Assembly: GCF_021462265.1 (NCBI RefSeq)
Contig: NZ_JAJONF010000005.1
Location: forward strand, 310,001-374,000
From: Streptomyces shenzhenensis
GTDB lineage: Bacteria > Actinomycetota > Actinomycetes > Streptomycetales > Streptomycetaceae
Reading direction: 5' to 3'
DNA: 64,000 bases
Of the stretch, positions 35,568 through 44,830 are shown in pieces; position 1 is the first letter of the stretch, and every line of letters starts with the position of its first letter. Both the position numbers and the translations under genes were made by a program. The notes beneath the pieces are model-generated. The model saw only the letters and a program-made list of their open reading frames with translations, did not search any database and was not told the DNA's origin.

Positions 35568-36737
35568 GTGGACCGCAGCAGTAGGCAACCGGACGACGTG
35601 TTCGGCGGGGAAGGGCGGGACGTGGTGTCGCCCCGGGCAGCCCGGGCGCTGTGGTGGGGGTCGGCCGGTGTGGTGCTCGCTGTCCTCGGCACCTCGGTGC
35701 TCGTCGCCGGCGCGGAGCACGGCCGGCGGCTGCCCGTGGCCGTGGCCCTGGTCCTCGCGCAGGCCTGCGCCCTGAGGTGGCAGGCCCGCGCTCCGGTCAC
35801 CGTACTGGCCGTGAACGCAGCGACGGGGCTCGCGGTGTGGGCGCTGCTGACCGCGGTGACCCTGACCGGGGCGCTGCTCGCGGCGCAGGTCGGGTTGTGC
35901 GTGGTGTCGGCCATCAGGCCGCGGCGGGAGTCGGTGCGGGCGCTCGCGGTGATGTGCCTGCCGGCGCCGCTGGCGTTCGGGGCGGGCGGCGGCTCGGGGC
36001 TGACGGTCTATGTGCTGGCGGTGGTCCTGGCGTGGACCGCGGGGCAGTGGCGCAGGGCGCAGCAGGCACGGACGAGGGCGGAGCTGCGACGGGCCGTGGT
36101 GGAGGAGCGTGCGCGGATCGCGCGCGAGGTGCACGACGTCGTGGCGCACTCGCTGTCGGTGATGGTTATTCAGGCGGGCGCTGCCGATGACGTGTTCACC
36201 CAACGGCCCGAACAGGCTCGTCAGGCGCTGCAGGCCATTGAGACGGGCGCTCGCTCGGCGCTCGGCGAACTGCGCATGGTGCTGCGTGCGTTCCGGTGGG
36301 ATGTGGACGATGACGGGGCCGGAGAGCAGCGGGAGCCGGGGCCCTCGCTCGCGCGCCTGGACGAGCTGGCCGACACCGTGCGCGCGACCGGGATGACCGT
36401 GAACGTGCACCGCGAGGGCGCCATCGAAGGGCTGCCGGCCACGGTGGACCTGGCGGCGTACCGGATCGTCCAGGAGGCCCTCACCAACACGCTGCGCCAC
36501 GCGGCCGGCGCCGACGTGGTGAGCGTGCGTGTGACGGCCGAAGGGGGCTGCGTGAAAATCACGGTGGCTGACAACGGGCTCACGGCGCATAGCAGTTCGG
36601 CCGTGGTGGGAGCGGGACGCGGTCTTGTGGGGATGAGGGAGCGCGCACGGCTCGTGGGTGGCAGCCTGCGCGCCGGTCCGCTGCCCGGAGGCGGGTACGA
36701 GGTGGTGGCGCGGTTGCCGGTGGAGCGTGCGTCATGA
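35568..36737 (+). CDS. Sensor histidine kinase, NarL-partner type (HisKA_3)
   Basis: This is a 389-residue membrane kinase with four hydrophobic segments between residues 27 and 160 and almost no extracytoplasmic domain. The dimerisation/phosphoacceptor helix RARIAREVHDVVAHSLSVM has His189. The HATPase domain shows VQEALTNTLRHAAG (N box) near residue 305 and GRGLVGMRERARLVGG near residue 350. This is the common actinobacterial intramembrane-sensing kinase (DesK-like fold). The GTG start is in a region without a strong site. It overlaps the response regulator gene by four bases, so the pair is cotranslated. The signal is unknown. Confidence 0.9.
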   Translation: MDRSSRQPDDVFGGEGRDVVSPRAARALWWGSAGVVLAVLGTSVLVAGAEHGRRLPVAVALVLAQACALRWQARAPVTVLAVNAATGLAVWALLTAVTLTGALLAAQVGLCVVSAIRPRRESVRALAVMCLPAPLAFGAGGGSGLTVYVLAVVLAWTAGQWRRAQQARTRAELRRAVVEERARIAREVHDVVAHSLSVMVIQAGAADDVFTQRPEQARQALQAIETGARSALGELRMVLRAFRWDVDDDGAGEQREPGPSLARLDELADTVRATGMTVNVHREGAIEGLPATVDLAAYRIVQEALTNTLRHAAGADVVSVRVTAEGGCVKITVADNGLTAHSSSAVVGAGRGLVGMRERARLVGGSLRAGPLPGGGYEVVARLPVERAS

Positions 36738-37393
36738 CGCTGCGCGTGGTCGTGGCCGATGACCAGGCCCTGGTCCGTACCGGATTCCGCATGATCATCG
36801 ACGCCCGGGACGACCTCGAGGTGGTCGGTGAGGCGTCCGACGGCCGGGAGGCGGTGCGGCTGACGCGGGAACTGGCGCCCGACGTGGTGCTGATGGACGT
36901 ACGCATGCCGGTCGTGGACGGCATCGAGGCGACCCGGCAGATCGCTGAGTCCGGCAGTCGGGCCCGGGTGCTCGTGCTGACCACCTGGGACGTGGACGCG
37001 CACGTGGTCGCCGCTCTGCGGGCCGGGGCGAGCGGCTTCCTGCTGAAGGACATGCGCCCGGGTGAACTCGTCGACGCCATCCGCCTCACCGCCCGCGGCG
37101 ACGCGCTGCTGGCGCCGGCCGTGCTGAGCCGTGTCCTCGACCGGTTCCTGCGCGCCACGCCCGACCCGGCGCCGCCACCCTCCCTGCAGGACCTCTCCGG
37201 CCGCGAGCGGGAGGTGCTCACCCTGATCGGGCAGGCGCTGTCGAACGCGGAGATCGCCGAGCGGCTGCGCCTGTCGGAGGCCACCGTCAAGAACCATGTC
37301 ACCGCGGTGCTGCGCAAACTGGGCCTGCGCGATCGCGTCCAGGCTGTCGTCGCCGCCTACGACCACGGCCTCGTGCGACCGCGCCACCCCTGA
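36734..37393 (+). CDS. NarL/LuxR-family response regulator
   Basis: This is a 219-residue partner of the kinase. The receiver domain has the acid pocket Asp9/Asp10, the phosphoacceptor Asp55 in VVLMDVRMPVVDG, the switch Thr in VLVLTTWD, and Lys in GFLLKDMRP. The C-terminal LuxR-type helix-turn-helix spans about residues 150-205 (LSGREREVLTLIGQALSNAE, then SEATVKNHVTAVLRKLGLRD). A perfect hairpin seven bases past the stop ends the unit. Targets are unknown; it may control the downstream GPP34 or esterase genes, but the terminator separates them. Confidence 0.93.
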   Translation: MTLRVVVADDQALVRTGFRMIIDARDDLEVVGEASDGREAVRLTRELAPDVVLMDVRMPVVDGIEATRQIAESGSRARVLVLTTWDVDAHVVAALRAGASGFLLKDMRPGELVDAIRLTARGDALLAPAVLSRVLDRFLRATPDPAPPPSLQDLSGREREVLTLIGQALSNAEIAERLRLSEATVKNHVTAVLRKLGLRDRVQAVVAAYDHGLVRPRHP

Positions 37394-37400
37394 CGGTGAC

Positions 37401-37422
37401 GCCTCCTCCTCAAGGAGGAGGC
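37401..37422 (+). terminator. Terminator of the two-component operon
   Basis: GCCTCCTCCTCAAGGAGGAGGC is a perfect palindrome (nine-bp stem with a four-base loop) directly after the response regulator stop. Confidence 0.65.
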
Positions 37423-37507
37423 CGGGCCGCGATCCTCCTGCGTTCCCAGTGCCGGTCCGTTCCCATGGCCGATCCGGGGCCAAAGTGCCCGGCCGTAGCG
37501 TCGAGGT

Positions 37508-38143
37508 GTGATCGACGACCTGCCCTGCCTCATGTATCTGCTCGCCCACGACGAAGCGGCCCAAGGCCCTTATGACCGTGCCCGGACGGAGCTGCTGGTC
37601 CGTGCCGCCGCCCTGGTCGACCTCGCGTTGCGCGGCCGGCTGAGGGAGGACAGCGGCACGGTCACCGTGTGCGATACGGAACCGACCGGCGACCCCGTCC
37701 TGGACGGTGTGCTGCGCGACGCCACCGCCGGGCACCGCTGGAAGTACCTCGTGCGCCGCCACCGCAAGCGGACCCTGACGGAGGTGGAGGACCGGCTCGC
37801 CGCGGCAGGATTTCTCACCGTGAAGGCGCCCCGCACTCGCTTCGGCGCACGGCGGCTGACCGTGACGGACCCCGCCGTGCGCACCGCACTCCACGCCCGC
37901 GTGTCCGGGGCGCTGCACGGGGACGGCCCCGTGGAGGAGGTCCCCGCAGACGCCGCGCTGCTGGCGCTGGCCGCGGCGGGCGGCGTCCGCTCGGTCGTCT
38001 CCGTGCAGGACCAGAAGACCTTCCGGGACCGTATCGACGCCTGCACACGGTCTCTCGCCGCCCTCGCGCCCGGCCTGGAGAAAGCTGTACGCGCTCTGCC
38101 GATGACCATGATCGCCGCGCAGGGCGGCATGGGCGGCAGCTGA
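37508..38143 (+). CDS. GPP34 (GOLPH3/VPS74) family protein
   Basis: This is a 211-residue actinobacterial member of the GPP34 family, related to the phosphoinositide-binding eukaryotic GOLPH3. The N-terminus LPCLMYLLAHDEAAQGPYDR is near the family start, followed by LLVRAAALVDLALRGRLRE. The C-terminal half has ADAALLALAAAGGVRSVVS and ends in a hydrophobic, amphipathic tail. Bacterial members are abundant in Streptomyces and have no firmly known function; a lipid-associated role is possible. The start is a GTG with GAGG before it. Confidence 0.85.
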   Translation: MIDDLPCLMYLLAHDEAAQGPYDRARTELLVRAAALVDLALRGRLREDSGTVTVCDTEPTGDPVLDGVLRDATAGHRWKYLVRRHRKRTLTEVEDRLAAAGFLTVKAPRTRFGARRLTVTDPAVRTALHARVSGALHGDGPVEEVPADAALLALAAAGGVRSVVSVQDQKTFRDRIDACTRSLAALAPGLEKAVRALPMTMIAAQGGMGGS

Positions 38144-38155
38144 CCGGATGGGGAG

Positions 38156-39724
38156 ATGATGAGCACGCACCGCCTCTTGACCACCCTGGGCTGCGCCCTG
38201 ACCGTCGCGCTCGCGGCGGCCTGGTCCACAGCGCCACCGACGGAGCCCGCCCGGCCCGCCGCTGCCACGACGGTACGCACCCACGAGGGCCTGGTGCGGG
38301 GCACCGCCCACGGCGGCTACCGCACCTTCGAGGGCATCGCCTACGCGGAGCCCCCGGTTGGCAGGCTGCGCTGGGCGCCGCCCCGCCGTCCCGCCCCCTG
38401 GTCCGGGGTACGGGATGCGACCCGGCCCGCGAGCGCCTGCCCGCAGCCGCCCGGCGAAGTGCCCGGTGGCAGCACCGACGAGGACTGTCTCCACCTGAAC
38501 GTCACGACGCCCGACGGTGCAGGACCGGCACACCCCCGGCCGGTGATCGTGTGGCTGCACGGCGGCGGCTACACCAGCGGAGCGGGCAGCTCGTACGGCG
38601 CCCATCGTATGGCCACCCGCGGCGATGTCGTGGTCGTCACCGTCAACTACCGCCTCGGAACCCTCGGTTTCCTCGCACACAGCGGGCTGCCCGGCTCCGG
38701 CACCTTCGGCCTGGCCGACCAGCAGGCGGCGCTGCGCTGGGTCCGCACCGAGATCGGCGCCTTCGGCGGCGATCCGCGCAACGTGACGCTGGCCGGCGAG
38801 TCAGCAGGCGGATACAGCGTCTGCGCCCAGCTCGCCTCACCTGTCGCCTCGGGGCTCTTCGACCGGGCGATCATCGAGAGCGGTCCGTGCACAGGCCGCC
38901 CCGACCGGCCGTTCGCCCCGTCCTCCATCCCTCTGTCCAGGGCGCGCGCCGCAGGCGCGGACCTCGCGGCAAAGGTCGGCTGCGGCTCCGCCCGCGACGT
39001 GATGGCCTGCCTGCGGCGCGTGGACGTCCCTCGTCTGCTCGCGGCCCAGGGCACCGATCAACAGCCCGCCTACGCCACCCCGTTGCTGCCCGGCGACCCC
39101 GCAGCGGCGATCGCCGCCGGCCGCTTCCGCCGGGTCCCCGTGCTCATCGGCAACAACCACGACGAGGGCAACGGCTGGGCCGCCGGCATCGTCCGGGCCG
39201 GCCATCCCGTCACTCCAGGCACCTGGCCCGACGTCGTGGCCTCCTTCTTCCCCTCCCCGGGGCAGGCGAAGGCGATCGTCCGCGAATACCCGGTGCACCG
39301 CACCGATGGCGGCCCGGTGTTCGGCGCGGTCATCGGCGACTCGAACTTCGACTGCCCGACGGTGCACACCGACGGCCTGCTCGCCGCCCATGTGCCCGTC
39401 TGGCGCTACGAGTTCGCCGACGAGCACGCCCCGCCGCTCACCTCGGACACGCCGCCGTTCCCGCTCGGAGCGCCGCACGCGAGCGAACTGCCCTACCTGT
39501 TCGACCTGGGCGGCCGCCCCCGCGACCTGACCGCGGCACAGCACCGGCTGGCCGACAGCATGATCGACTACTGGACCCGCTTCGCCCGCACCGCCGACCC
39601 GAACGGCCCGACGTCGCCGCACTGGCCCCGGCAGACGGTGCTGTCCCTGGCACCGGAACACATCGTCCCCACCCGCACGGCGCAACTCCGCCACCACTGC
39701 GCGTTCTGGAACACCCTCGGGTGA
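38156..39724 (+). CDS. Secreted type B carboxylesterase
   Basis: This is a 522-residue carboxylesterase/lipase of the cholinesterase fold, exported by a Sec signal (TTLGCALTVALAAAWSTAPP). It has the oxyanion block VIVWLHGGGYTSGAGSS near residue 127 and the nucleophile Ser in VTLAGESAGGYSV near residue 215. The acid is Glu in NNHDEGNGWAAG near residue 335, and the C-terminal His is in DEHAPPLTSDT or nearby. EDCLHLNV near residue 107 is the second type B signature. Two adjacent ATG codons follow GGGGAG closely; either could be used. Probably it hydrolyses external esters. It starts 13 bases after the GPP34 gene and may be cotranscribed with it. Confidence 0.9.
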   Translation: MMSTHRLLTTLGCALTVALAAAWSTAPPTEPARPAAATTVRTHEGLVRGTAHGGYRTFEGIAYAEPPVGRLRWAPPRRPAPWSGVRDATRPASACPQPPGEVPGGSTDEDCLHLNVTTPDGAGPAHPRPVIVWLHGGGYTSGAGSSYGAHRMATRGDVVVVTVNYRLGTLGFLAHSGLPGSGTFGLADQQAALRWVRTEIGAFGGDPRNVTLAGESAGGYSVCAQLASPVASGLFDRAIIESGPCTGRPDRPFAPSSIPLSRARAAGADLAAKVGCGSARDVMACLRRVDVPRLLAAQGTDQQPAYATPLLPGDPAAAIAAGRFRRVPVLIGNNHDEGNGWAAGIVRAGHPVTPGTWPDVVASFFPSPGQAKAIVREYPVHRTDGGPVFGAVIGDSNFDCPTVHTDGLLAAHVPVWRYEFADEHAPPLTSDTPPFPLGAPHASELPYLFDLGGRPRDLTAAQHRLADSMIDYWTRFARTADPNGPTSPHWPRQTVLSLAPEHIVPTRTAQLRHHCAFWNTLG

Positions 39725-39863
39725 CCACGAACCCTCACCGGGGTGTGGGTAGGGCCACCCCCCGTCCGGTGTCCAGGCCCAGCGACGAGAAGCGCCGAGG
39801 ACTGAAGAATTCACGTCGTCGAACCAGCGAAGAACCCACCGCACTTACCCCAGGGGGACAGTC

Positions 39864-40529
39864 ATGAACGAAACCGTCGCCAGGCGCCTGACGGGCCTTG
39901 CCGGCATCGCCAGTGCGGCCGCCTTCATCGTTGAAGTACCCCTGTACTTCATCTACTCCGGTCCGCCGCCGGACTCGAACGTCCTCGCCAGGCTGCTGAT
40001 CGGAATCCTCGGGCTGGCATTCCAGATCGTCTTCGTGACGGCCTTCCGTGAACTGGTCAAAGCGGTGAAGCCAGCCTACGAATGGGTCGGCACGGTGGCC
40101 TTCGCCACCGGACTGGTCTACTCGACGATCATCCTCGTTTCCAGCGGGCTGGAAGCCGGCGCGGTCATCGCCGCCGACCACCCGATCGACCCGACCATCA
40201 CGGTCAGCGGCACCTACATCCTCTACGGGTCGATCAGCCGCCTCATGCTCGCGCTGTTCCTGACCACCGTGGGCTACGGAATCTCCCGTACGAACCTGCT
40301 GCCGCGCTGGACCGGCCGCTCTGCCTTCGTCCTGGCGGGAGTCAACCTGGTCTTCGTGCCGTCGCTGTTCTTCGGCAACACCCCCGCGCACTTCTACGCG
40401 GCGAACGGCTGGGGCACCACCGCCCTGATGGGCGCGATTTTCAGCTACTGGATGCTCGCCCTGGGCATCTCCACCTATCGCAGCGCCACACGACGTGCCC
40501 CCGCCCACTCACCGGCTCTGCAGCACTGA
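39864..40529 (+). CDS. DUF4386-like membrane protein
   Basis: This is a 221-residue protein with six predicted membrane segments (for example LTGLAGIASAAAFIVEVPLY, LIGILGLAFQIVFVTAF, WVGTVAFATGLVYSTIILVS, the segment ISRLMLALFLTTVGYGIS, AFVLAGVNLVFVPSLFF, and ALMGAIFSYWMLALGIS). The overall pattern, with an acidic first loop and ARLLIGILG, resembles the DUF4386 family of unknown function. A GGGGGACAG site precedes the ATG. It is a single gene after the esterase. Confidence 0.75.
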   Translation: MNETVARRLTGLAGIASAAAFIVEVPLYFIYSGPPPDSNVLARLLIGILGLAFQIVFVTAFRELVKAVKPAYEWVGTVAFATGLVYSTIILVSSGLEAGAVIAADHPIDPTITVSGTYILYGSISRLMLALFLTTVGYGISRTNLLPRWTGRSAFVLAGVNLVFVPSLFFGNTPAHFYAANGWGTTALMGAIFSYWMLALGISTYRSATRRAPAHSPALQH

Positions 40530-41166
40530 CGCCGCCTGCGCAGGAGACGGCCGAATTCTCCTGGCTGGGTGCTGGGTAGATGCGTTCGCGCTCCCAACCG
40601 TCAGCACGCCGATCACCCGCGCTTCTTCCCCCGCGAACGGTGCCCCTGCCAGCCCCGCGGCCCCCGGCAGACTCCTCCACCGCCACGGTAGATGGACACC
40701 TCCCTGCCCACGCCCGATCATCGTTCTTCCAGCTCAGTTCGTCCCTTCGGAAGAGCCGCACCCAAGGAAGAAGGCGTTCGCCGTGCCACGCCGAGCGGAC
40801 ACCCGGTCGGCCATCTCCCCAACCATCCGGTAGAGGTCGACGACGACGGGCGAGGGCTCGGCGGGCGGATCGGGAACGGGGGTCAGGGAAGACTGCGTCA
40901 CCCGGTTCTGATGCCCTGTGCCACGCCATCTGCAATCCTGCGCAGGCCGTGGCCCCGGAGCCGGACCCGTCGGGCGGACCGCGTCCAACCACCCTCCGGG
41001 TCGTGGCCAGTGCTGTGACCGGGAACGCGCACCGTGTTGATCAGGCGTCCGCCGCGCCGCGGCGGACGCCCCCCGGCGGATGCGCTTCTCGCTGCGGATG
41101 CGGATGCGGATGCGGATGCGCGTGTCGGCGACGGCTGAATTGTGAGCCCCTACCGACGCTCGGGTT
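40530..41166. other. Mostly gene-free stretch
   Basis: I see no intact gene. On the minus strand at 40734-40901 a 55-codon frame contains VVVDLYRMVGEMADRVSARRG, which resembles the first helix of a MarR-type regulator but ends in random sequence. At 41094-41117 the hexamer GCGGAT is repeated four times. Confidence 0.4.
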
Positions 41167-41711
41167 CTAAGGTGAATTCGCATGATCGTCGCAACGATGC
41201 AGGCTTGTGGTTGTCAGAGCGGCGACGAATGCCTGGGCAGGGGTCTGCCGACTCAGCAGGTTCGTGCGCTTGGGCAAGTACTGGCGGACCAGGCCGTTGG
41301 TGTTTTCGTTCATGCCCCGCTGCCAGGGGCTGCCTGGGCGGGCAAAGAACATGCCGTCGGCGAAGGAGGGCGCGAGTTCATGACGGCGGCCCATCTCGGA
41401 CCCTTGGTCTCAGGCGAGGCTCTGTCGGGCCGCTCTGGCAGTTGACTGAGGACGGTGATCAAGGCATCTCGCAGGTGGTCGGCCGAGGGTCCGTTAGGCA
41501 GCGGGACCAGGAGGAGACAGCGGGTGCGCCGGTCGGACGAGGGGGGCAAGGGCGCGGACTGGCCGCGGACGCCAGGCTCCGGTAGGCAGTCCGGCTTCAG
41601 GCCGCCGTTCTCTGCTCGCCACCGGTAGCCCTTTCTGCGTCCGATCCCGAGCTGCCTGCAGGCCTCGACGCTGCCCACCCCTGCCGCCAGCAGGTGCCAG
41701 TACTCGGTCTC
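41167..41711 (-). pseudogene. IS30-family transposase remnant, deleted and frameshifted
   Basis: The minus strand first gives an IS30-like N-terminal helix-turn-helix (EYWHLLAAGVGSVEACRQLG and RRKGYRWRAENGG). After a deletion comes DRRTRCLLLVPLPNG with ADHLRDALITVLSQLPER from the catalytic core. A frameshift follows, then DGMFFARPGSPWQRGMNENT with NGLVRQYLPKRTNL, the most conserved IS30 block. Intact transposases have about 340-400 residues; here the pieces total about 180. It is inactive. Confidence 0.75.
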
Positions 41712-41950
41712 AGCTCCAGCCTGCGCTTGCGCCGCCGCCTCGTGTGTGGCCCGGCAGTCCGAGCAGCGGGACCGGCGAGGACGTACGGATAGCCGGGCCC
41801 CGAGATCACCGTGTACTTCCCGCGGCCGGCCGTGTCTCCAGGGGCGTGAGGGGAGCCCCCCATGACGTGCAGGGCAAGTCACGTGCCCCAGCCGGCGTTG
41901 CACCCGCACCGATCGGAGCCGACGATCAGCACGAGTCCCGCCGCAGGATC

Positions 41951-43072
41951 TCAGCGCCGGGACATGTAGAGGTCGAGGGCCTTGTGCAGGACCTTGTTGA
42001 GCGGGTAGTCCCACTCGCCGAGGTATTCCACCGCCTGGCCACCGGTGCCGACCTTGAACCGGAGCAGTCCCAGCAGGTGGTTGTCCTCCTCCAGAGTGTC
42101 GGTGATGCCGCGGAAGTCGTAGACGCTCGCCCCGAGTTCGTGGGCGTCGGACATCATCCGCCACTGGATGGCGTTGTTCGGCTGGACTTCTCGCTTGCGG
42201 CTGGTCGAGGCGCCGTAGGAGTACCAGACGTGCTCGCCGACGGCCAGCATCGTGGCGGCGGCGAGCACCTCGCCCTCGTGCTGGGCGAGGTAGAGGCGCA
42301 TCCGGTCGTCGCCCTCGGCTCGCAGCGTGGTCCACATGCGCTGGAAGTAGGCCAGAGGGCGCGGGATGAACCGGTCCCGCTCCGCGGTCTCGACGTAGAT
42401 CTCGTGAAAGGCGGGCAGGTCGGCGTAGTCGCCCTGCACCACCTTGACGCCGGCCTTCTCCGCCTTCTTGATGTTGCGCCGCCACTGCTGGTTGAGATCC
42501 CGCTGGACCTCCTCGAGGCTCCGCCCGGCGAAGGACACCTGGAACACGTAGCGTGGCTGGCCCGCGGCGAAGCCGTCCTCACCGCCGGGCTCGGTCTGCT
42601 GCCAGCCCATCCGGCGCAGCCGGTCGGCGAGGTCGAAGGCCCGCGGCTCGTGCTCGGTGGCCTCTACATCGCGCAGCTTCCTGGCCTGCGGATCAGCGAT
42701 GGCGGCCTTGACCGCCTCGGCGCTCCAGCGACGGGCGACCACGGGCGGACCCATCTTCACCGAGAAGGCGCCTTGCTCCTTCAAGTACGCGAGCATCGGC
42801 TGAAGCCACCGCTCCACGTCGGAAGCAGCCCAGTCGATGACGGGGCCCTCCGGAAGGTAGGCGAGGTACCGCTTCAGCTTCGGCAACGGCCGCAGCAGCA
42901 CCAGGCCGGCCCCGACGAGGCGGTCGTCCTCGTCGAACCAGCCCAGGCTCTCCGCCCGCCAGTCCGGCTTCACATCTCCCCATGCGGGAACCTGCATGTG
43001 ACTCACCGAGGGCTGGGCCGAGACGAAGGCCAGATGCTCCTCGCGGGTGATCGCCTTCAGGCGGAAGCTCAT
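41951..43072 (-). CDS. FemX-like lipid II peptidyltransferase (FemABX family)
   Basis: This is a 373-residue aminoacyl-tRNA-dependent transferase of the FemABX family. In streptomycetes FemX adds the first residue of the interpeptide bridge to lipid II, acting at the inner membrane face. Two GNAT-like halves are visible: residues 1-160, with LPKLKRYLAYLPEGPVIDW, and residues 170-345, with LNQQWRRNIKKAEKAGVKV (a short helical arm) and MLAVGEHVWYSYGASTSRKR. The end NHLLGLLRFKVGTGGQAVEY is a strong family signature. AGGAG lies eight bases before the chosen ATG; a TTG two codons earlier is less well placed. It is monocistronic and flanked by transposase relics, yet intact. Confidence 0.9.
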   Translation of the reverse strand: MSFRLKAITREEHLAFVSAQPSVSHMQVPAWGDVKPDWRAESLGWFDEDDRLVGAGLVLLRPLPKLKRYLAYLPEGPVIDWAASDVERWLQPMLAYLKEQGAFSVKMGPPVVARRWSAEAVKAAIADPQARKLRDVEATEHEPRAFDLADRLRRMGWQQTEPGGEDGFAAGQPRYVFQVSFAGRSLEEVQRDLNQQWRRNIKKAEKAGVKVVQGDYADLPAFHEIYVETAERDRFIPRPLAYFQRMWTTLRAEGDDRMRLYLAQHEGEVLAAATMLAVGEHVWYSYGASTSRKREVQPNNAIQWRMMSDAHELGASVYDFRGITDTLEEDNHLLGLLRFKVGTGGQAVEYLGEWDYPLNKVLHKALDLYMSRR

Positions 43073-43317
43073 GCGCAATGCTCCTTTGTTCGACGCACAA
43101 GCCTACTGAGGCGCCGGCACGTCCAGGTCCTTCATGTACACGGTGTCGTCGCACATGCAGCAGAAGCAGCAAGATCACAGGTCATGCTCATCGCGAGTGC
43201 CGCCAACCGCCGCCTTCGTACTCCTGCAGAGACTCGTCCAACACGCACTCTCGCCGCACCGGACGCCGCCGCCTCGGCGGGCACACGTTGACTGTCGGCG
43301 CGCTAGGGAGCCTTTCA

Positions 43318-43349
43318 GAAGTGGATCTTGACGTGTCAAGATCCACTTC
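43318..43349. repeat. 32-bp perfect palindrome next to an IS5 relic
   Basis: GAAGTGGATCTTGAC, two bases, then GTCAAGATCCACTTC: 15-bp arms without mismatch. It ends 15 bases before the start of an IS5-type transposase fragment. It looks like an IS terminal repeat joined head to head with a second copy, or an operator-like element. Confidence 0.8.
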
Positions 43350-43364
43350 ACGGGGAGGTGCGAA

Positions 43365-43454
43365 ATGACGAATGCCCAGTGGGCGAAGCTGGAGCCCCTG
43401 CTCCCGGCCGGGAAGAAGTCCGGACGACCGCCGGTACACACTAAGAACTCCTGA
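43365..43454 (+). pseudogene. IS5-family transposase, N-terminal remnant
   Basis: GGGGAGG precedes an ATG that encodes TNAQWAKLEPLLPAGKKSGR and PPVHTKNS, then a stop. This is the standard N-terminus of an IS5-family transposase (MTDAQWA.LEPLLP.GKK.GRPP). Only 29 residues are left of about 270. Confidence 0.75.
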
Positions 43455-43524
43455 CGAAATGATTCACAAGGGGCGTCGTCGGGCCCAGGGGAAGTGGGCA
43501 GCAGCCGGGTGCGAGGATGCTGTC

Positions 43525-44232
43525 GTGGTGGATGCGATCGACGCGGTGGACTGGGGTGCCATACCGGGTCATCCCGACTGGTACGAACCGGCTCGGGCCG
43601 CCCGCGGTCTGCGCGCGCTGGCGGATGCGGCGAACCAGGTGGAGGCGGCTGAGGCCAGCTCATTGCTCGCTGGCGGCGGAATCGTCCATGGCCACAGTGC
43701 CTCGGTGTTTCCGGCTGCCGCGGTCGCGACCCCTCTGCTCCTGGACATCGCTGAGCAGGGCCACCCGGCGGCGCGGGACGCCGCGTTGGGGCTGGTCGAT
43801 GAGGCACTGTCGTCCCATCCCCATCGCGAGTACACGCGGGTGACGACGTCCTACGGCACAGCGGTCCCGATCTGCTGCGCTATCGCCCACCAGTTGCGAG
43901 CTCGCACGGCTCTCCTCGCCGGACTGGGCAAGCGGGGCAGGGCACTGCTTGCCGATGCGGCCGAGCACTGGCGTTTCGAGATTCGAGAGTGCGTCGCCGA
44001 CAGCAATGACACGGCAGCCTTCGGGACTCTGGTCGGCTGTTTGCCGGGCGGCGTGCACGCGGTGGAACTACACGTCGGCGGTGAGATCGCCGTGCTGGAC
44101 GAGGTTGCCCTCGAATACCCACCCATGGACGGCTCTCTCGAAGCGTGCCTGCGGGTGACGGGACGGCGTCCAGCCGAACTGCCATCCGGCGCCGTCCTGT
44201 TCCCAGCAGAGTGCGGTGAACGCGTGCACTGA
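43525..44232 (+). CDS. Hypothetical protein, helical-repeat-like
   Basis: This is a protein of about 235 residues without a family I can name. Its helices suggest HEAT/ARM-like repeats: ARAARGLRALADAANQVEAA, VATPLLLDIAEQGHPAARDA and ALGLVDEALSSHPHREY. The C-terminal part GGVHAVELHVGGEIAVLDEV is beta-like. Helical proteins of this kind occur as immunity or adaptor proteins, but nothing next to it supports that directly. The start is one of two adjacent GTG codons (43525 or 43528), with GAGGA in front; an upstream ATG at 43459 would add a random-looking stretch. It lies intact between IS fragments. Confidence 0.6.
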   Translation: MVDAIDAVDWGAIPGHPDWYEPARAARGLRALADAANQVEAAEASSLLAGGGIVHGHSASVFPAAAVATPLLLDIAEQGHPAARDAALGLVDEALSSHPHREYTRVTTSYGTAVPICCAIAHQLRARTALLAGLGKRGRALLADAAEHWRFEIRECVADSNDTAAFGTLVGCLPGGVHAVELHVGGEIAVLDEVALEYPPMDGSLEACLRVTGRRPAELPSGAVLFPAECGERVH

Positions 44233-44269
44233 CCGGCCTCTACAAATGTGCTCAGGAGACAGGCGACCG

Positions 44270-44676
44270 TGCCCAGCATGCCCCAGCCCACCCGCCGCCG
44301 TCATCCTCGGTGGGGACACTCACAAGGACGTCCACGTTGCGGCGTTGATCACGACCACCGGAGCCATGCTGGACACCCGCAGCTTCCCGACGACGCAGGA
44401 GGGCTACCGGCAACTTCTGTCCTGGGCACGCTCCTCGGCCATCTGCAGCGGGCCGGTGTCGAGTGCACCGGCTCCTACGGTGCGGCGCTGACACGGTACC
44501 TGCACCGCGAAGGCGTCACCGTCACCGAGGTCAACCAGGTGGACAAAGCCACCCGGCGTCGGCGCGGCAAGACGGACGCGATCGACGCGGCGGCTGCCGC
44601 ACAGGCGGTGCTTACCGGCCGGGTCACCGTCGCTGCCAAGACCAGCGACGGCCCGGTCGAGACGATCCGCATGTAA
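44270..44676 (+). pseudogene. IS110-family transposase, N-terminal remnant with frameshift
   Basis: One frame reads VILGGDTHKDVHVAALITTT and SFPTTQEGYRQLLSWAR, the DEDD-type start of an IS110 transposase (first Asp in DTHKD). At about 44430 another frame continues with RAGVECTGSYGAALTRYLHR and RRRGKTDAIDAAAAAQAVL, the second and third acidic motifs. The C-terminal half with the serine motif is gone. It is inactive. Confidence 0.75.
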
Positions 44677-44696
44677 CGCCCCGTCCTCAATCGGTC

Positions 44697-44775
44697 GACA
44701 TCCACAGGGGCATCAAGCTCGCCGTCCGCTACGAGGCGACCGTGCTGGTCGCGGCCATCAATGAATGGCTGTGAC
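44697..44775 (+). pseudogene. Short transposase C-terminal fragment
   Basis: The translation DIHRGIKLAVRYEATVLVAA, then INEWL and a stop, resembles the end of IS5/IS4-type transposases (RGIA.RYEKTA..Y.A...LA...WL). It directly abuts the IS110 remnant, so two different elements have been joined by deletion. The match is short. Confidence 0.4.
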
Positions 44776-44830
44776 CTGCACGGTGGAGGGGACCTCGCGA
44801 GGCTGGGACGAGCTCAGGGCTGGTGACACA

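Noticed and set aside
37669..39867. A 732-codon plus-strand frame across the GPP34 and esterase genes
   Set aside because: It is out of frame with two recognised proteins and very Arg/Pro-rich, as expected from high-GC shadow frames.
41094..41117. GCGGAT hexamer repeated four times as a possible functional array
   Set aside because: It is a short simple repeat in a gene-free stretch with no spacers; it is not CRISPR-like and probably arose by slippage.
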